From assembly GCA_902490245.1 (NCBI GenBank), contig CABUDB010000005.1:1-18089 (forward strand): DNA of 18,089 nt, read 5' to 3'. The position numbers and the translations under genes were made by a program. Below, in pieces: positions 1 through 6,687 of this stretch (position 1 is its first letter; each line of letters starts with the position of its first letter). This stretch comes from an uncultured Collinsella sp. GTDB taxonomy: Bacteria > Actinomycetota > Coriobacteriia > Coriobacteriales > Coriobacteriaceae. The notes below the pieces were generated by a model, which saw nothing but the letters and a program-made list of their open reading frames with translations, did not search any database and was not told the origin of the DNA.

Positions 1-305
1 CCTCAATGAGCCTCTACAAACGACTATTGCACCCCACGTCCCCACACAGGCGAAACGGAAGACATGTTCGGCAATAGACACAAAGTGATTGTAGAAAGGG
101 GCACACAAAATGCGCATCGGCATCGCGTAATGCGGTTAAATCGACCGACGATTGCAAGTATTTACGAATCCGTAAACGGCAGCAAATAGGCAGCGAACGG
201 CAACCTGCAGCGTAGGACAGTCCCCGCAGGCCGACAATTACCGGTATTTTGGCTCATATTTATTGAATTGTTGCTCGCCCAAAAGCGCGGAGCATCAACG
301 CGCCC
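1..305. other. Intergenic stretch with no recognisable gene
   Basis: No reading frame with a ribosome binding site and family-like protein is visible, and no tRNA or rRNA signature. It lies downstream of the minus-strand feoAB gene and would hold its 3' end, but I see no clear hairpin plus T-tract terminator. One small dyad, TTTACG-AATC-CGTAAA at 161-176, is the only structured element I can point to. The stretch is richer in A and T than the coding DNA around it. Confidence 0.6.
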
Positions 306-2666
306 CTAAGCCAACCCCAGTAATATGCCCGCCGAATGCACGACAAACGCCACGATCCAGGCGACCGTCACCTGAAACGCGAATACGGCCACGGCATAGC
401 GCGCGCCCAACTCGCTCTTGACGGCGCCGATGGACGCCACGCAAGGCGGGTACAGCAGCGTAAAGACCAAGAACACGTAGGCGGTAAACGGCGAAAACAT
501 GGCTGACAGTGCCGCGGGAGAGGTTGCGCCCAAAAGCACCGTGAGCGTCGAGATGACGCTCTCTTTGGCAATAAGTCCGGTGACGAGCGCCGTGGATGCA
601 CGCCAGTCGCCAAAACCGAGCGGGGCCAACACCGGCGCGATGATGCTACCCAGACCAGCAAGCAGGCTTTGCGACTGGTCGGCGACCACGTTAAAGCGGA
701 TATCGAACGTCTGCAGGAACCAGATGACCACCGTAGCGGCAAAGATAATGGTAAAGGCCTTGGTGATGAAGTCCTTGGCCTTATCCCATGCCAGCATCAC
801 CGTCGTCTTGACGCTCGGCAGGCGGTAGTTGGGAAGCTCCATGATAAACGGCACCGGGTCGCCCTTAAATGCCGTACGGTTGAGTACCAAAGCCGCGATG
901 CAACCGACCGCAATACCAATCAGATAGAGCGAGACCATGGCGGGAACCGTCGCCTGTGGGAAAAACGCCCCGCACAGCAAACCGTAGACCGGCAGCTTAG
1001 CCGAGCAGCTCATGAACGGCGTGAGCATGACGGTCATCTTGCGGTCGTGCTCGGACGGCAGTGTGCGGGTCGACATGATAGCCGGCACGGTGCAGCCAAA
1101 ACCGACGAGCATAGGCACGAAGCTGCGGCCCGACAGACCAAAGCGACGCAACACCTTATCCATGACAAAGGCTACGCGCGCCATGTAGCCCGAGTCTTCC
1201 AGAATGGAGAGGAACAAGAAAAGCACGACGATGATCGGCAGGAAGGTCAGCACGCTGCCCACGCCTGTGAGCACGCCGTCGACAGCCAGCGAGCGCACCA
1301 CATCGTTGGTGCCGAACGCCTTGAGACCCGCATCGGCCGAGGCGATGATGGCAGCGATGCCGTCCTCCATGAGTCCCTGCAACGCCGCGCCGATCACGCC
1401 AAACGTCAGCCAAAAGACGAGGCCCATGATCACCAGGAACGCCGGAATGGCCGTGTAGCGACCCGTCAGGATGCGGTCGATCTTGACGGAGCGCACGTGC
1501 TCGCGGCTCTCGTGCGGTTTGACGACGCAGCGCCCACACACGTCGCCGATAAAGCTAAAGCGCATATCGGCCAGCGCGGACAGGCGGTCGGTGCCGGCCT
1601 CGCCCTCCATCTGGGTAATGATGTGCTCGATAGCGTCGAGCTCGTTACGGTCCAGGTGAAGCGCCTCGGTCACCAACTCGTCGCCTTCAACCAGCTTGGT
1701 CGCTGCAAAACGCACCGGAATATGCGCCGTCGAGGCATGGTCCTCGATCAGGTTGGCGATACCGTGGATGCAGCGGTGCAGTGCGCCGCCGTCCGGCCCA
1801 TCGGGCGCGCAAAAGTCCAAGCGGCCGGGACGCTCGCGAAACCGCGCTACGTGCAGAGCATGATCCACCAACTCGCCGATGCCCTCGTTGCGGGCAGCGC
1901 TAATGGGGACAACAGGCACGCCCATCAGGCTCTCGAGCAAGTTGACGTCTACGGCGCCGCCGTTGGCGGTCACCTCGTCCATCATGTTGAGCGCGATAAC
2001 CATGGGGCGATCGAGCTCCATAAGCTGCAGTGTCAGGTACAGGTTACGCTCGATGTTGGTGGCGTCAATGATGTCGATGATGGCATCCGGGCGCTCGTCG
2101 AGGATGAACTGACGGCTCACGACCTCTTCGCCTGTGTACGGCGACAGGGAGTAAATGCCAGGCAGGTCGGTAACGCTCGCCTCGGGATGATTACGGATGG
2201 TGCCATCTTTGCGGTCGACCGTCACGCCGGGAAAGTTACCGACGTGCTGGTTGGAGCCCGTCAGCTGGTTGAACAGCGTGGTCTTGCCGCAGTTTTGGTT
2301 ACCGGCAAGGGCAAAATGCAGCGGTGCGCCCTCGGGCACGGCCGTTTTTGCCGCACGGGGCGAATACGTCCCCTCGCCCAGGGCCGGATGCTCCGTCGTG
2401 CCGATTGCGGCGTTAACGCGCGGGCCGGTATCGGTGTCGTGCACATCCACGAGCTCAATGCGTGCGGCATCGTCCTTGCGCAGCGTCAACTCGTAGCCAC
2501 GCAGGCGAATCTCGAGCGGGTCGCCCATGGGGGCGTACTTCATCATGGTGACTTCGGTGCCCGGCGTTAGGCCCATGTCCAAAATATGCTGACGGAGCGC
2601 CTGGTCGTCGGATGTCACCGATGCGACAACGGCGTCCTTTCCAATCTCGAGTGTATCGAGTCTCAC
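306..2666 (-). CDS. feoB: Ferrous iron transporter, FeoA-FeoB fusion
   Basis: GTP-dependent Fe(II) uptake permease in the cytoplasmic membrane. The 786-residue protein begins with a FeoA-type SH3-like domain (about residues 1-75, with ILDMGLTPGTEV). The FeoB G domain follows: G1 GNQNCGKT at 122-129, G3 DLPG at 167-170, G4 NMMD at 227-230. Then comes a polytopic membrane region with the characteristic gate segments (GYMARVAFVMD, GFGCTVPAIMSTRTL). Stand-alone FeoB is usually about 650-800 residues with a separate FeoA of about 75; here FeoA is fused to the front. I chose the GTG start at 2666 because GGGAGG lies 9 bases upstream and translation then begins exactly at the FeoA domain. A longer frame reaching 2858 has no such site and runs into repeats. 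Direct repeats resembling metalloregulator half-sites lie about 50 bp upstream. No FeoC gene is seen next to it. Confidence 0.95.
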   Translation of the reverse strand: MRLDTLEIGKDAVVASVTSDDQALRQHILDMGLTPGTEVTMMKYAPMGDPLEIRLRGYELTLRKDDAARIELVDVHDTDTGPRVNAAIGTTEHPALGEGTYSPRAAKTAVPEGAPLHFALAGNQNCGKTTLFNQLTGSNQHVGNFPGVTVDRKDGTIRNHPEASVTDLPGIYSLSPYTGEEVVSRQFILDERPDAIIDIIDATNIERNLYLTLQLMELDRPMVIALNMMDEVTANGGAVDVNLLESLMGVPVVPISAARNEGIGELVDHALHVARFRERPGRLDFCAPDGPDGGALHRCIHGIANLIEDHASTAHIPVRFAATKLVEGDELVTEALHLDRNELDAIEHIITQMEGEAGTDRLSALADMRFSFIGDVCGRCVVKPHESREHVRSVKIDRILTGRYTAIPAFLVIMGLVFWLTFGVIGAALQGLMEDGIAAIIASADAGLKAFGTNDVVRSLAVDGVLTGVGSVLTFLPIIVVLFLFLSILEDSGYMARVAFVMDKVLRRFGLSGRSFVPMLVGFGCTVPAIMSTRTLPSEHDRKMTVMLTPFMSCSAKLPVYGLLCGAFFPQATVPAMVSLYLIGIAVGCIAALVLNRTAFKGDPVPFIMELPNYRLPSVKTTVMLAWDKAKDFITKAFTIIFAATVVIWFLQTFDIRFNVVADQSQSLLAGLGSIIAPVLAPLGFGDWRASTALVTGLIAKESVISTLTVLLGATSPAALSAMFSPFTAYVFLVFTLLYPPCVASIGAVKSELGARYAVAVFAFQVTVAWIVAFVVHSAGILLGLA

Positions 2667-2717
2667 GTCCGTGTTCCTCCCCCGGCGCCCACAGGGCGTT
2701 GCATTTATGTTCACCAT

Positions 2718-2751
2718 GGCTAACCGTTTGCCAAGGCTAACCAATTTAACC
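2718..2751 (-). promoter_or_regulatory. Candidate metalloregulator (DtxR/MntR-like) operator of feoAB
   Basis: On the plus strand GGCTAACC occurs at 2718-2725 and again at 2735-2742, exactly 17 bp apart, followed by TTAACC at 2746-2751. Read toward feoAB these are repeated GGTTAGCC/GGTTAA. The segment 2727-2740 (TTTGCCAAGGCTAA) is an imperfect inverted repeat. Known DtxR/IdeR boxes are built on TTAGGTTAG half-sites and MntR boxes on TTTGCC. The match and the position 50-85 bp upstream of an iron transporter start make a metal-dependent repressor site plausible, but the regulator itself is not in the window. Confidence 0.5.
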
Positions 2752-2803
2752 ATGCATGATAGCGCGAACACGCAACGATATTCAATCGACAGATCGGTGC
2801 ACG

Positions 2804-3033
2804 GGGGATTCCGGGCCACGGTTTCCCGATGGCGCCTCCTGGGGAGACCGCATCCCACTCTGAAGCATCAAAACGGGATGCGCTTTCCGGTTGAGGTCTC
2901 TAGCGGAAACTGCAGCCCGGAATCGGCACTCAGACTGGGATGCAATTTCCCAATGGGGCCCTCGGGGAAACTGCGGCCCGGAATCTGCTCTCGAAACGGG
3001 ACGCGGTTTCCCCGAGGACCGAAACAGCCGCCC
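2804..3033. repeat. Diverged tandem array, about 62 bp period, alternating inverted 15-mers
   Basis: A 15-mer of the form GGGATGCNNTTTCCC starts at 2813 (diverged), 2875, 2937 and 2998, spaced 62, 62 and 61 bp. Its near reverse complement, of the form GGGAAACNGCNNCCC, starts at 2842, 2904 and 2965 (62 and 61 bp apart), with a degenerate copy at 3019. Orientation therefore alternates every 28-33 bp and each pair can fold into a hairpin. The flank GGCCCGGAATC follows the inverted copy at 2965, a near copy follows the one at 2904, and its reverse complement sits at the left edge (2807-2817), so the first unit is inverted relative to the others. Units differ at many positions, so this is an old or mosaic array, not a recent duplication. 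Confidence 0.85.
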
Positions 3034-3047
3034 GCCCCTCGACAAAA

Positions 3048-3065
3048 TGATCCGTTCCCTCCGTC
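3048..3065 (+). repeat. Short dispersed motif, copy 1
   Basis: TGATCCGTTCCCTCCGTC here matches TGATCCGTTTTCCTCCGTC at 6611-6629 except for one inserted base and one substitution. Both are intergenic and both are preceded by a short A/C-rich run. Two copies in one window suggest a dispersed intergenic motif, though chance cannot be excluded from two copies alone. Confidence 0.45.
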
Positions 3066-3087
3066 GCATGCGGAACATCCAAGGAGT

Positions 3088-3141
3088 GTCCCAGGGTGCC
3101 GGCACAATAGGAACGTCCCCAGCTGCCGGCAGCATTTCGCC
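3088..3141. repeat. Two tandem 27 bp units, each with a TGCCGGCA palindrome
   Basis: GTCCC recurs at 3088 and 3115, exactly 27 bp apart. Each copy is followed by a perfect palindrome: GTGCCGGCAC at 3096-3105 and GCTGCCGGCAGC at 3122-3133. On the minus strand the units read as palindrome, then TGGGACAC or TGGGGACG, then TTCC/CTCC. The block lies between the 62 bp array and the terminator of the transporter gene. Confidence 0.7.
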
Positions 3142-3151
3142 GCAACAACAA

Positions 3152-3189
3152 AAGCCCGCGCTGGCAACAAATGTCACCTGCGCGGGCTT
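3152..3189 (-). terminator. Intrinsic terminator downstream of the ArcD-type transporter
   Basis: AAGCCCGCGC at 3152-3161 pairs perfectly with GCGCGGGCTT at 3180-3189 (10 bp stem, 18-base loop). Read on the minus strand the stem is followed by TTTTGTTGTTG, so it fits a rho-independent terminator for the minus-strand gene ending at 3301. It leaves about a 110-base 3' untranslated segment. Confidence 0.8.
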
Positions 3190-3300
3190 GGTGGGCGCTC
3201 CCAAAGGCACGTTATAGAGACCCACATCAGTTATGGAGTGCCAAGCAGCACCGACACGCGATGCCCGCCGGCTTATCAAACAATGAAACTCGCCATAGTC

Positions 3301-4764
3301 TTAGACAATCGGCGCAATGCCGGCAAAGTGCAGATACAGCGAGATGACCGCCACGACAATGACCACCGCTGCGATCAGCTTGTCGTGCAGGTGCGGAAGT
3401 ACCGGCTTGCCGCGACCTCGCTCGCCCAGCATATAAACGGGAATGGCCGGAGCAAAAAGGATCGTCGTGATCATGACGCCTTGGAGACCCGTCGACCACA
3501 CAAGGAACAATGTGTAGATGAAGCCGAGCGTGCCGAAGAATCGCGCTTTGCCGACACTTGGCGCATGCGGTCCGTCCAGATGCTCCCTCTTCCAGCCGAT
3601 CACCATGTAATAGGCAGCCGAGCAGACATACGGAACCAGAATCGTGTTAACCGCGCAGCTATAGAAGAACTGGTAGGTGCTCGCCGCCACATACGACACG
3701 ATCAAGAAGAGCTGCGTGATTCCGGAGCTCACGAGAATTGTCACCACCGGGGCATCATGCTTGTTCGTCTTAGCAAACGCCAGCGGGAAGGAACCCTGGC
3801 GCGCCGCCTCGAACGGCGTCTCGGAAGCGATGATGACGTAGCCCAGCATCGCGCCGACCAGCGAGAGGATAACGCCAAGGTTTACGATGGCAGCGCCAAC
3901 CGGACCAATTGCGCACTCGAGAATTCCCGCCATGGAGGGCGTTGCGAGCTGTGCCATCTCCTCGCGCGGCATAATGCCGAGCGACAACATCGAGATGATC
4001 AGATACAGCGTGAATACAGCCGCAAATCCGAGCGCCGTCGAGCGACCGACGTCACGCACGTACTTTGCACGGCCCGAGATAACGACAGCGCCCTCGATGC
4101 CCGTGAAGACCCAGACAAGGGCAATCATGGTCGAGACAACCTGCTCGCCAAAGCCGGGACCAGCCGGCTCTCCCCAGAAGTTGTCCATAAAGATATCGAC
4201 GTTGAACTTACCCAGGAGCACGATGCTCAGCACAAAGAGCCCCAGCGGCACCAGCTTCGCCAACGTGACGATCGTGTTAATGCCCGCAGCCTCCTTAACG
4301 CCACGAAGCACAAGGGCGGTAAGGAACCACAAAAACACGCTGGCGCAGACGATGGAAAGCAGGTTGTTGCCCGCGCCAAACGCAGGGAAGAAATAGCCCA
4401 GCGCGCTAAACAGCAAGAGCGCGAAGCTCACGTTGGAAAGACATGCGCTGATCCAGTAGCCCCAGGCAGAGTTGAATCCAATGTAATCGCCAAAACCGGC
4501 CGCAGCGTATGCATAGATGCCGCCGGTCAGGTCGGGACGGGCCTGAGACAAACCGTTGAACACCATCATCAGCGCAAAGACGCCAATGAAGCAAATTCCC
4601 CACGAGACGATAACCGCACCGGTATTTGCCCCGCCTGCTGCCATATCGCCGGCAAGCGAGAAGATGCCGCCACAAATACTGGCGGTAATGACCATCATGG
4701 TCAGACGGAAGAGATCGAGGCCATTAGGGTCGATAATCTCTTCATTTTGAGCTTTAGAGGCCAT
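3301..4764 (-). CDS. arcD: APC-superfamily basic amino acid antiporter, ArcD type
   Basis: A 487-residue polytopic membrane protein with about 12-14 hydrophobic segments. The first has the APC-family pattern ITASICGGIFSLAGD, and the text resembles the basic amino acid/polyamine antiporter (APA) group, especially arginine:ornithine exchangers (for example LVLRGVKEAAGINTIVTLAKLVPL). Those proteins exchange external arginine for internal ornithine. The ATG at 4764 has AAGGGGG about 10 bases upstream. It lies 109 bp downstream of the DDAH gene on the same strand, probably in one operon, with a hairpin at 4802-4838 between them. No arcA, arcB or arcC gene is visible, so the real substrate could be arginine, a methylarginine, citrulline or ornithine. 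Family assignment is firm; the substrate and the symbol are inferences. Confidence 0.85.
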   Translation of the reverse strand: MASKAQNEEIIDPNGLDLFRLTMMVITASICGGIFSLAGDMAAGGANTGAVIVSWGICFIGVFALMMVFNGLSQARPDLTGGIYAYAAAGFGDYIGFNSAWGYWISACLSNVSFALLLFSALGYFFPAFGAGNNLLSIVCASVFLWFLTALVLRGVKEAAGINTIVTLAKLVPLGLFVLSIVLLGKFNVDIFMDNFWGEPAGPGFGEQVVSTMIALVWVFTGIEGAVVISGRAKYVRDVGRSTALGFAAVFTLYLIISMLSLGIMPREEMAQLATPSMAGILECAIGPVGAAIVNLGVILSLVGAMLGYVIIASETPFEAARQGSFPLAFAKTNKHDAPVVTILVSSGITQLFLIVSYVAASTYQFFYSCAVNTILVPYVCSAAYYMVIGWKREHLDGPHAPSVGKARFFGTLGFIYTLFLVWSTGLQGVMITTILFAPAIPVYMLGERGRGKPVLPHLHDKLIAAVVIVVAVISLYLHFAGIAPIV

Positions 4765-4801
4765 TGTATGTGCACCCCCTTCATCATGTGATCGAACGAA
4801 A

Positions 4802-4838
4802 GATGGCCCGGACGTCCCGAATCGGGTGCCGGGCCATC
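4802..4838 (-). terminator. Intercistronic hairpin between DDAH and transporter genes
   Basis: GATGGCCCGG at 4802-4811 pairs perfectly with CCGGGCCATC at 4829-4838, and an inner CCCG/CGGG stem (4816-4819 with 4823-4826) lies inside the loop. On the minus strand it is followed only by a weak CTTTCGTTC stretch. It is therefore more likely a partial terminator or an RNA-stability hairpin that sets different expression of the two genes than a full stop. Confidence 0.6.
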
Positions 4839-4873
4839 GGTCAAGCGATCATCAGACTGTTACAGCTATCGCG

Positions 4874-5650
4874 TTAGAAGCGCAGCGACAGGCAAGAAAG
4901 GCCGCCGTCGACCTTGCGATACTCGGAGGTGTCGACGACGAGCGTCTTGTAGCCCAGATCCTGCACGGCCTTGAGCACGGTCGGATAGCCCTCGGCAACG
5001 ATGACCGTACCGTTGACCCAGATGCAGTTGGCGCCGTAAGCCTCGTCCTCGGGCACGACGATCTTGTTGTACTGGGCAAAGTCGGGCTTATCGATGAACT
5101 CACCAGAGACGAGCATGTTGTTGTCCTCGATATAGTTGACGCCCGTCTTGAGGTGCAGGACCTCCTCCAGCGGAACCTCGGAACCCTCGAGGCCCCAGCC
5201 CTCGAGAATCTCGCAGAACTGGCGGATGCCCTCTTCGTTGGTGCGAGCGGAGCGACCGACGTTGAAATGGTCGCCGACCATCATGACGTCGCCGCCGTCG
5301 AGCGTGCCCGGAGAAACGATGTGCTTAACATGCTCATCGTCAAAGAAGCGGCGGACGGCCGGCTCGATCTCATCCTTCTCGCCGTTGCGGCTATCGGCAC
5401 CGGGGTTGGTAATGATGGCGCCGCAGCGAGTGATAACGGCCGGATCTTCGACGAAGCAGCTGTCGGGATACTGCTCGAGTGCCGGCAGCACCGACACGTC
5501 AACGCCGCACTGCTCGAGTGCGTGCTCGTAATCGTAATGCTCCTCGATAGCGCGCTCGTAGATGGGCTGGCCAAGCTCGGGAGCGCTCGTGATGCCATTG
5601 CTCAGGGACTTGCCGGGACGACGGATGATGACGTGGCTGAACTTGGTCAT
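4874..5650 (-). CDS. ddaH: Dimethylarginine dimethylaminohydrolase (DDAH)
   Basis: Hydrolyses N-methylated arginines (ADMA, monomethylarginine) to citrulline plus dimethylamine or methylamine; a cytosolic guanidine-modifying enzyme of the amidinotransferase/arginine deiminase fold. The 258-residue length is right for bacterial DDAH (about 255). From memory it is closely similar along its length to the Pseudomonas aeruginosa enzyme, including DSCFVEDPAVIT, GVNYIEDNNML, EAYGANCIWVN and the C-terminal DGGLSCLSLRF. The catalytic set is visible: nucleophile Cys253, His166 (EEVLHLKTG) and an acidic residue at 118 (GTLDGGD). That acid is Asp, as in mammalian DDAH-1, where the Pseudomonas enzyme has Glu114. 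The ATG at 5650 has AAGGAGG 6 bases upstream. A GntR regulator is divergent. Arginine deiminases are about 400 residues, so that alternative is unlikely. Confidence 0.92.
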   Translation of the reverse strand: MTKFSHVIIRRPGKSLSNGITSAPELGQPIYERAIEEHYDYEHALEQCGVDVSVLPALEQYPDSCFVEDPAVITRCGAIITNPGADSRNGEKDEIEPAVRRFFDDEHVKHIVSPGTLDGGDVMMVGDHFNVGRSARTNEEGIRQFCEILEGWGLEGSEVPLEEVLHLKTGVNYIEDNNMLVSGEFIDKPDFAQYNKIVVPEDEAYGANCIWVNGTVIVAEGYPTVLKAVQDLGYKTLVVDTSEYRKVDGGLSCLSLRF

Positions 5651-5746
5651 GATGATCCTCCTTGGATCTCATAGTACTGAGCGGACTTCCTTGCGTCCGC
5701 CTTCCTTCCGATGGCTTTATCTTAGGGTGTCTTTGCTGTTTTGTAT

Positions 5747-5758
5747 ATTGTATACAAT
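5747..5758. promoter_or_regulatory. Perfect palindrome, candidate GntR/FCD operator
   Basis: ATTGTATACAAT is a perfect 12 bp palindrome between the divergent DDAH and GntR genes, about 90 bp from the DDAH start. Many FCD-subfamily GntR regulators bind palindromes centred on TGTATACA or similar, so this is the best candidate site for the adjacent regulator. The overlapping TTGTAT/TATACA sequences could also contribute promoter elements on the minus strand. Confidence 0.6.
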
Positions 5759-5833
5759 CCCGAACGGTAGATAATCCTCGGTAAGCGTATTCCTGCTTAT
5801 TGGCGCAAAGTAGCACGATTTAGCTGGTCGTTC

Positions 5834-5839
5834 TATAAT
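5834..5839 (+). promoter_or_regulatory. Candidate -10 element of the GntR gene
   Basis: TATAAT, a perfect -10 hexamer, lies 65 bp upstream of the GntR start codon. The sequence 17 bp further upstream (5811-5816) is a poor -35 match, so the assignment rests mainly on the -10 and on position. Confidence 0.45.
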
Positions 5840-5904
5840 TCGACTGAGCTATTCAAGCGAAACGTATTTAATTTTAGAAATATACCGTTAAGGAACACAA
5901 GCTC

Positions 5905-6555
5905 ATGGAAACGCTCAGAAGGCCCCTGAAGGACCACGTATACGACTATATTTCGAGCCGTATTGACGCCGGCGAGTTGTCCGCCGGCGACCGGCTGAGC
6001 GAGCAAGCGATCTGCGATGCCATGGGCGTGTCGCGCACGCCGGTCCGCGAGGCGCTCATCCAGCTGGCAAGCGATGGCTACCTGGACAATCTCCCCCGCC
6101 GCGGATTCCGCGTCCGTGGGTTCGATCAGCAAAACGCCGTTGAAGTCTTTGAGATTATGGGGGCGCTCGACGGGCAGGCCGCATATCTCGCCTGTCCGAA
6201 TCTAACTGACGACGATATTACGCAGCTGAAATTTCTCGTCGGCTCCATGGACCTCGCGATCCAAGGCGGTCTCATCCGTAAGTATGACGACATTCAGCGA
6301 GACTTTCACCTTACGTACTTCAACCGCTGTGGCAACGACCGTCTGCGCGACATGATCTCACAGCTCGAGCGTTGCTTTATCAAGCGCGATTACGAGACTG
6401 TTGACCAGGAGACGGCGTGTAAGCTGCTCAATAAAGCCAACAACGAACATGCTCATATTCTTGAGTTGTTCGAAGCACGAGATGCGACGGGCGTGCGCGA
6501 CTACGTTCGCGATGTCCATTGGAACACGGAAAACGCCCAGTTCACTGTCTGGTAG
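5905..6555 (+). CDS. GntR-family transcriptional regulator, FCD subfamily
   Basis: A 216-residue DNA-binding regulator. Residues about 8-70 form the GntR winged helix-turn-helix, with the typical RLSEQAICDAMGVSRTPVREAL stretch at 30-51 and a PRRGFRV wing. Residues about 75-205 form an all-helical FCD ligand-binding domain, with the metal/ligand-type histidines H135, H182 and H205. The position that is usually the Asp of D-x3-H appears to be Gln131. The ATG at 5905 is preceded by AAGGA about 10 bases away, rather distant. It is divergent from the DDAH/transporter pair, and a perfect palindrome sits in the shared 254 bp intergenic region. By analogy with local FCD regulators it probably controls that pair in response to an arginine-type ligand; the ligand is inferred from context only. 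Confidence 0.9.
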   Translation: METLRRPLKDHVYDYISSRIDAGELSAGDRLSEQAICDAMGVSRTPVREALIQLASDGYLDNLPRRGFRVRGFDQQNAVEVFEIMGALDGQAAYLACPNLTDDDITQLKFLVGSMDLAIQGGLIRKYDDIQRDFHLTYFNRCGNDRLRDMISQLERCFIKRDYETVDQETACKLLNKANNEHAHILELFEARDATGVRDYVRDVHWNTENAQFTVW

Positions 6556-6610
6556 GAAAGCAACAAGGGACAACGTCGGTCTTAAACCTTGGCGCCAGCA
6601 CCGCCCAAAC

Positions 6611-6629
6611 TGATCCGTTTTCCTCCGTC
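6611..6629 (+). repeat. Short dispersed motif, copy 2
   Basis: TGATCCGTTTTCCTCCGTC, the partner of the motif at 3048-3065. It lies in the convergent region between the GntR gene and the hydrolase gene, just left of the branched structure at 6688-6787. Confidence 0.45.
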
Positions 6630-6687
6630 CCCGAGGGGTCATTCTTTTGGCAGCCAAGACAACACTGATATTTTGACGCCGACAGCA

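Noticed and set aside
669..2570. Plus-strand open frame of 633 codons opposite feoAB
   Set aside because: It is antisense to a clear FeoB, rich in His/Arg/Asp/Gln with no family pattern, and arises from GC-rich third positions.
2804..3033. CRISPR array
   Set aside because: Units are not identical repeats with unique spacers; the spacer-like parts are themselves related between units, orientation alternates, and no cas gene is present.
2782..3279. Minus-strand frame of 165 codons in the intergenic island
   Set aside because: Its residues are the translated 62 bp and 27 bp repeats plus the terminator stem; there is no plausible start signal.
2671..4791. Plus-strand open frame of 706 codons across the repeat island and opposite the transporter
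   Set aside because: It runs through the repeats and antisense to an unmistakable APC transporter, without ribosome binding site or recognisable domain.
4874..5650. Arginine deiminase (arcA)
   Set aside because: The protein is 258 residues, about 150 shorter than ArcA, and matches DDAH end to end including the C-terminal SCLSLRF.
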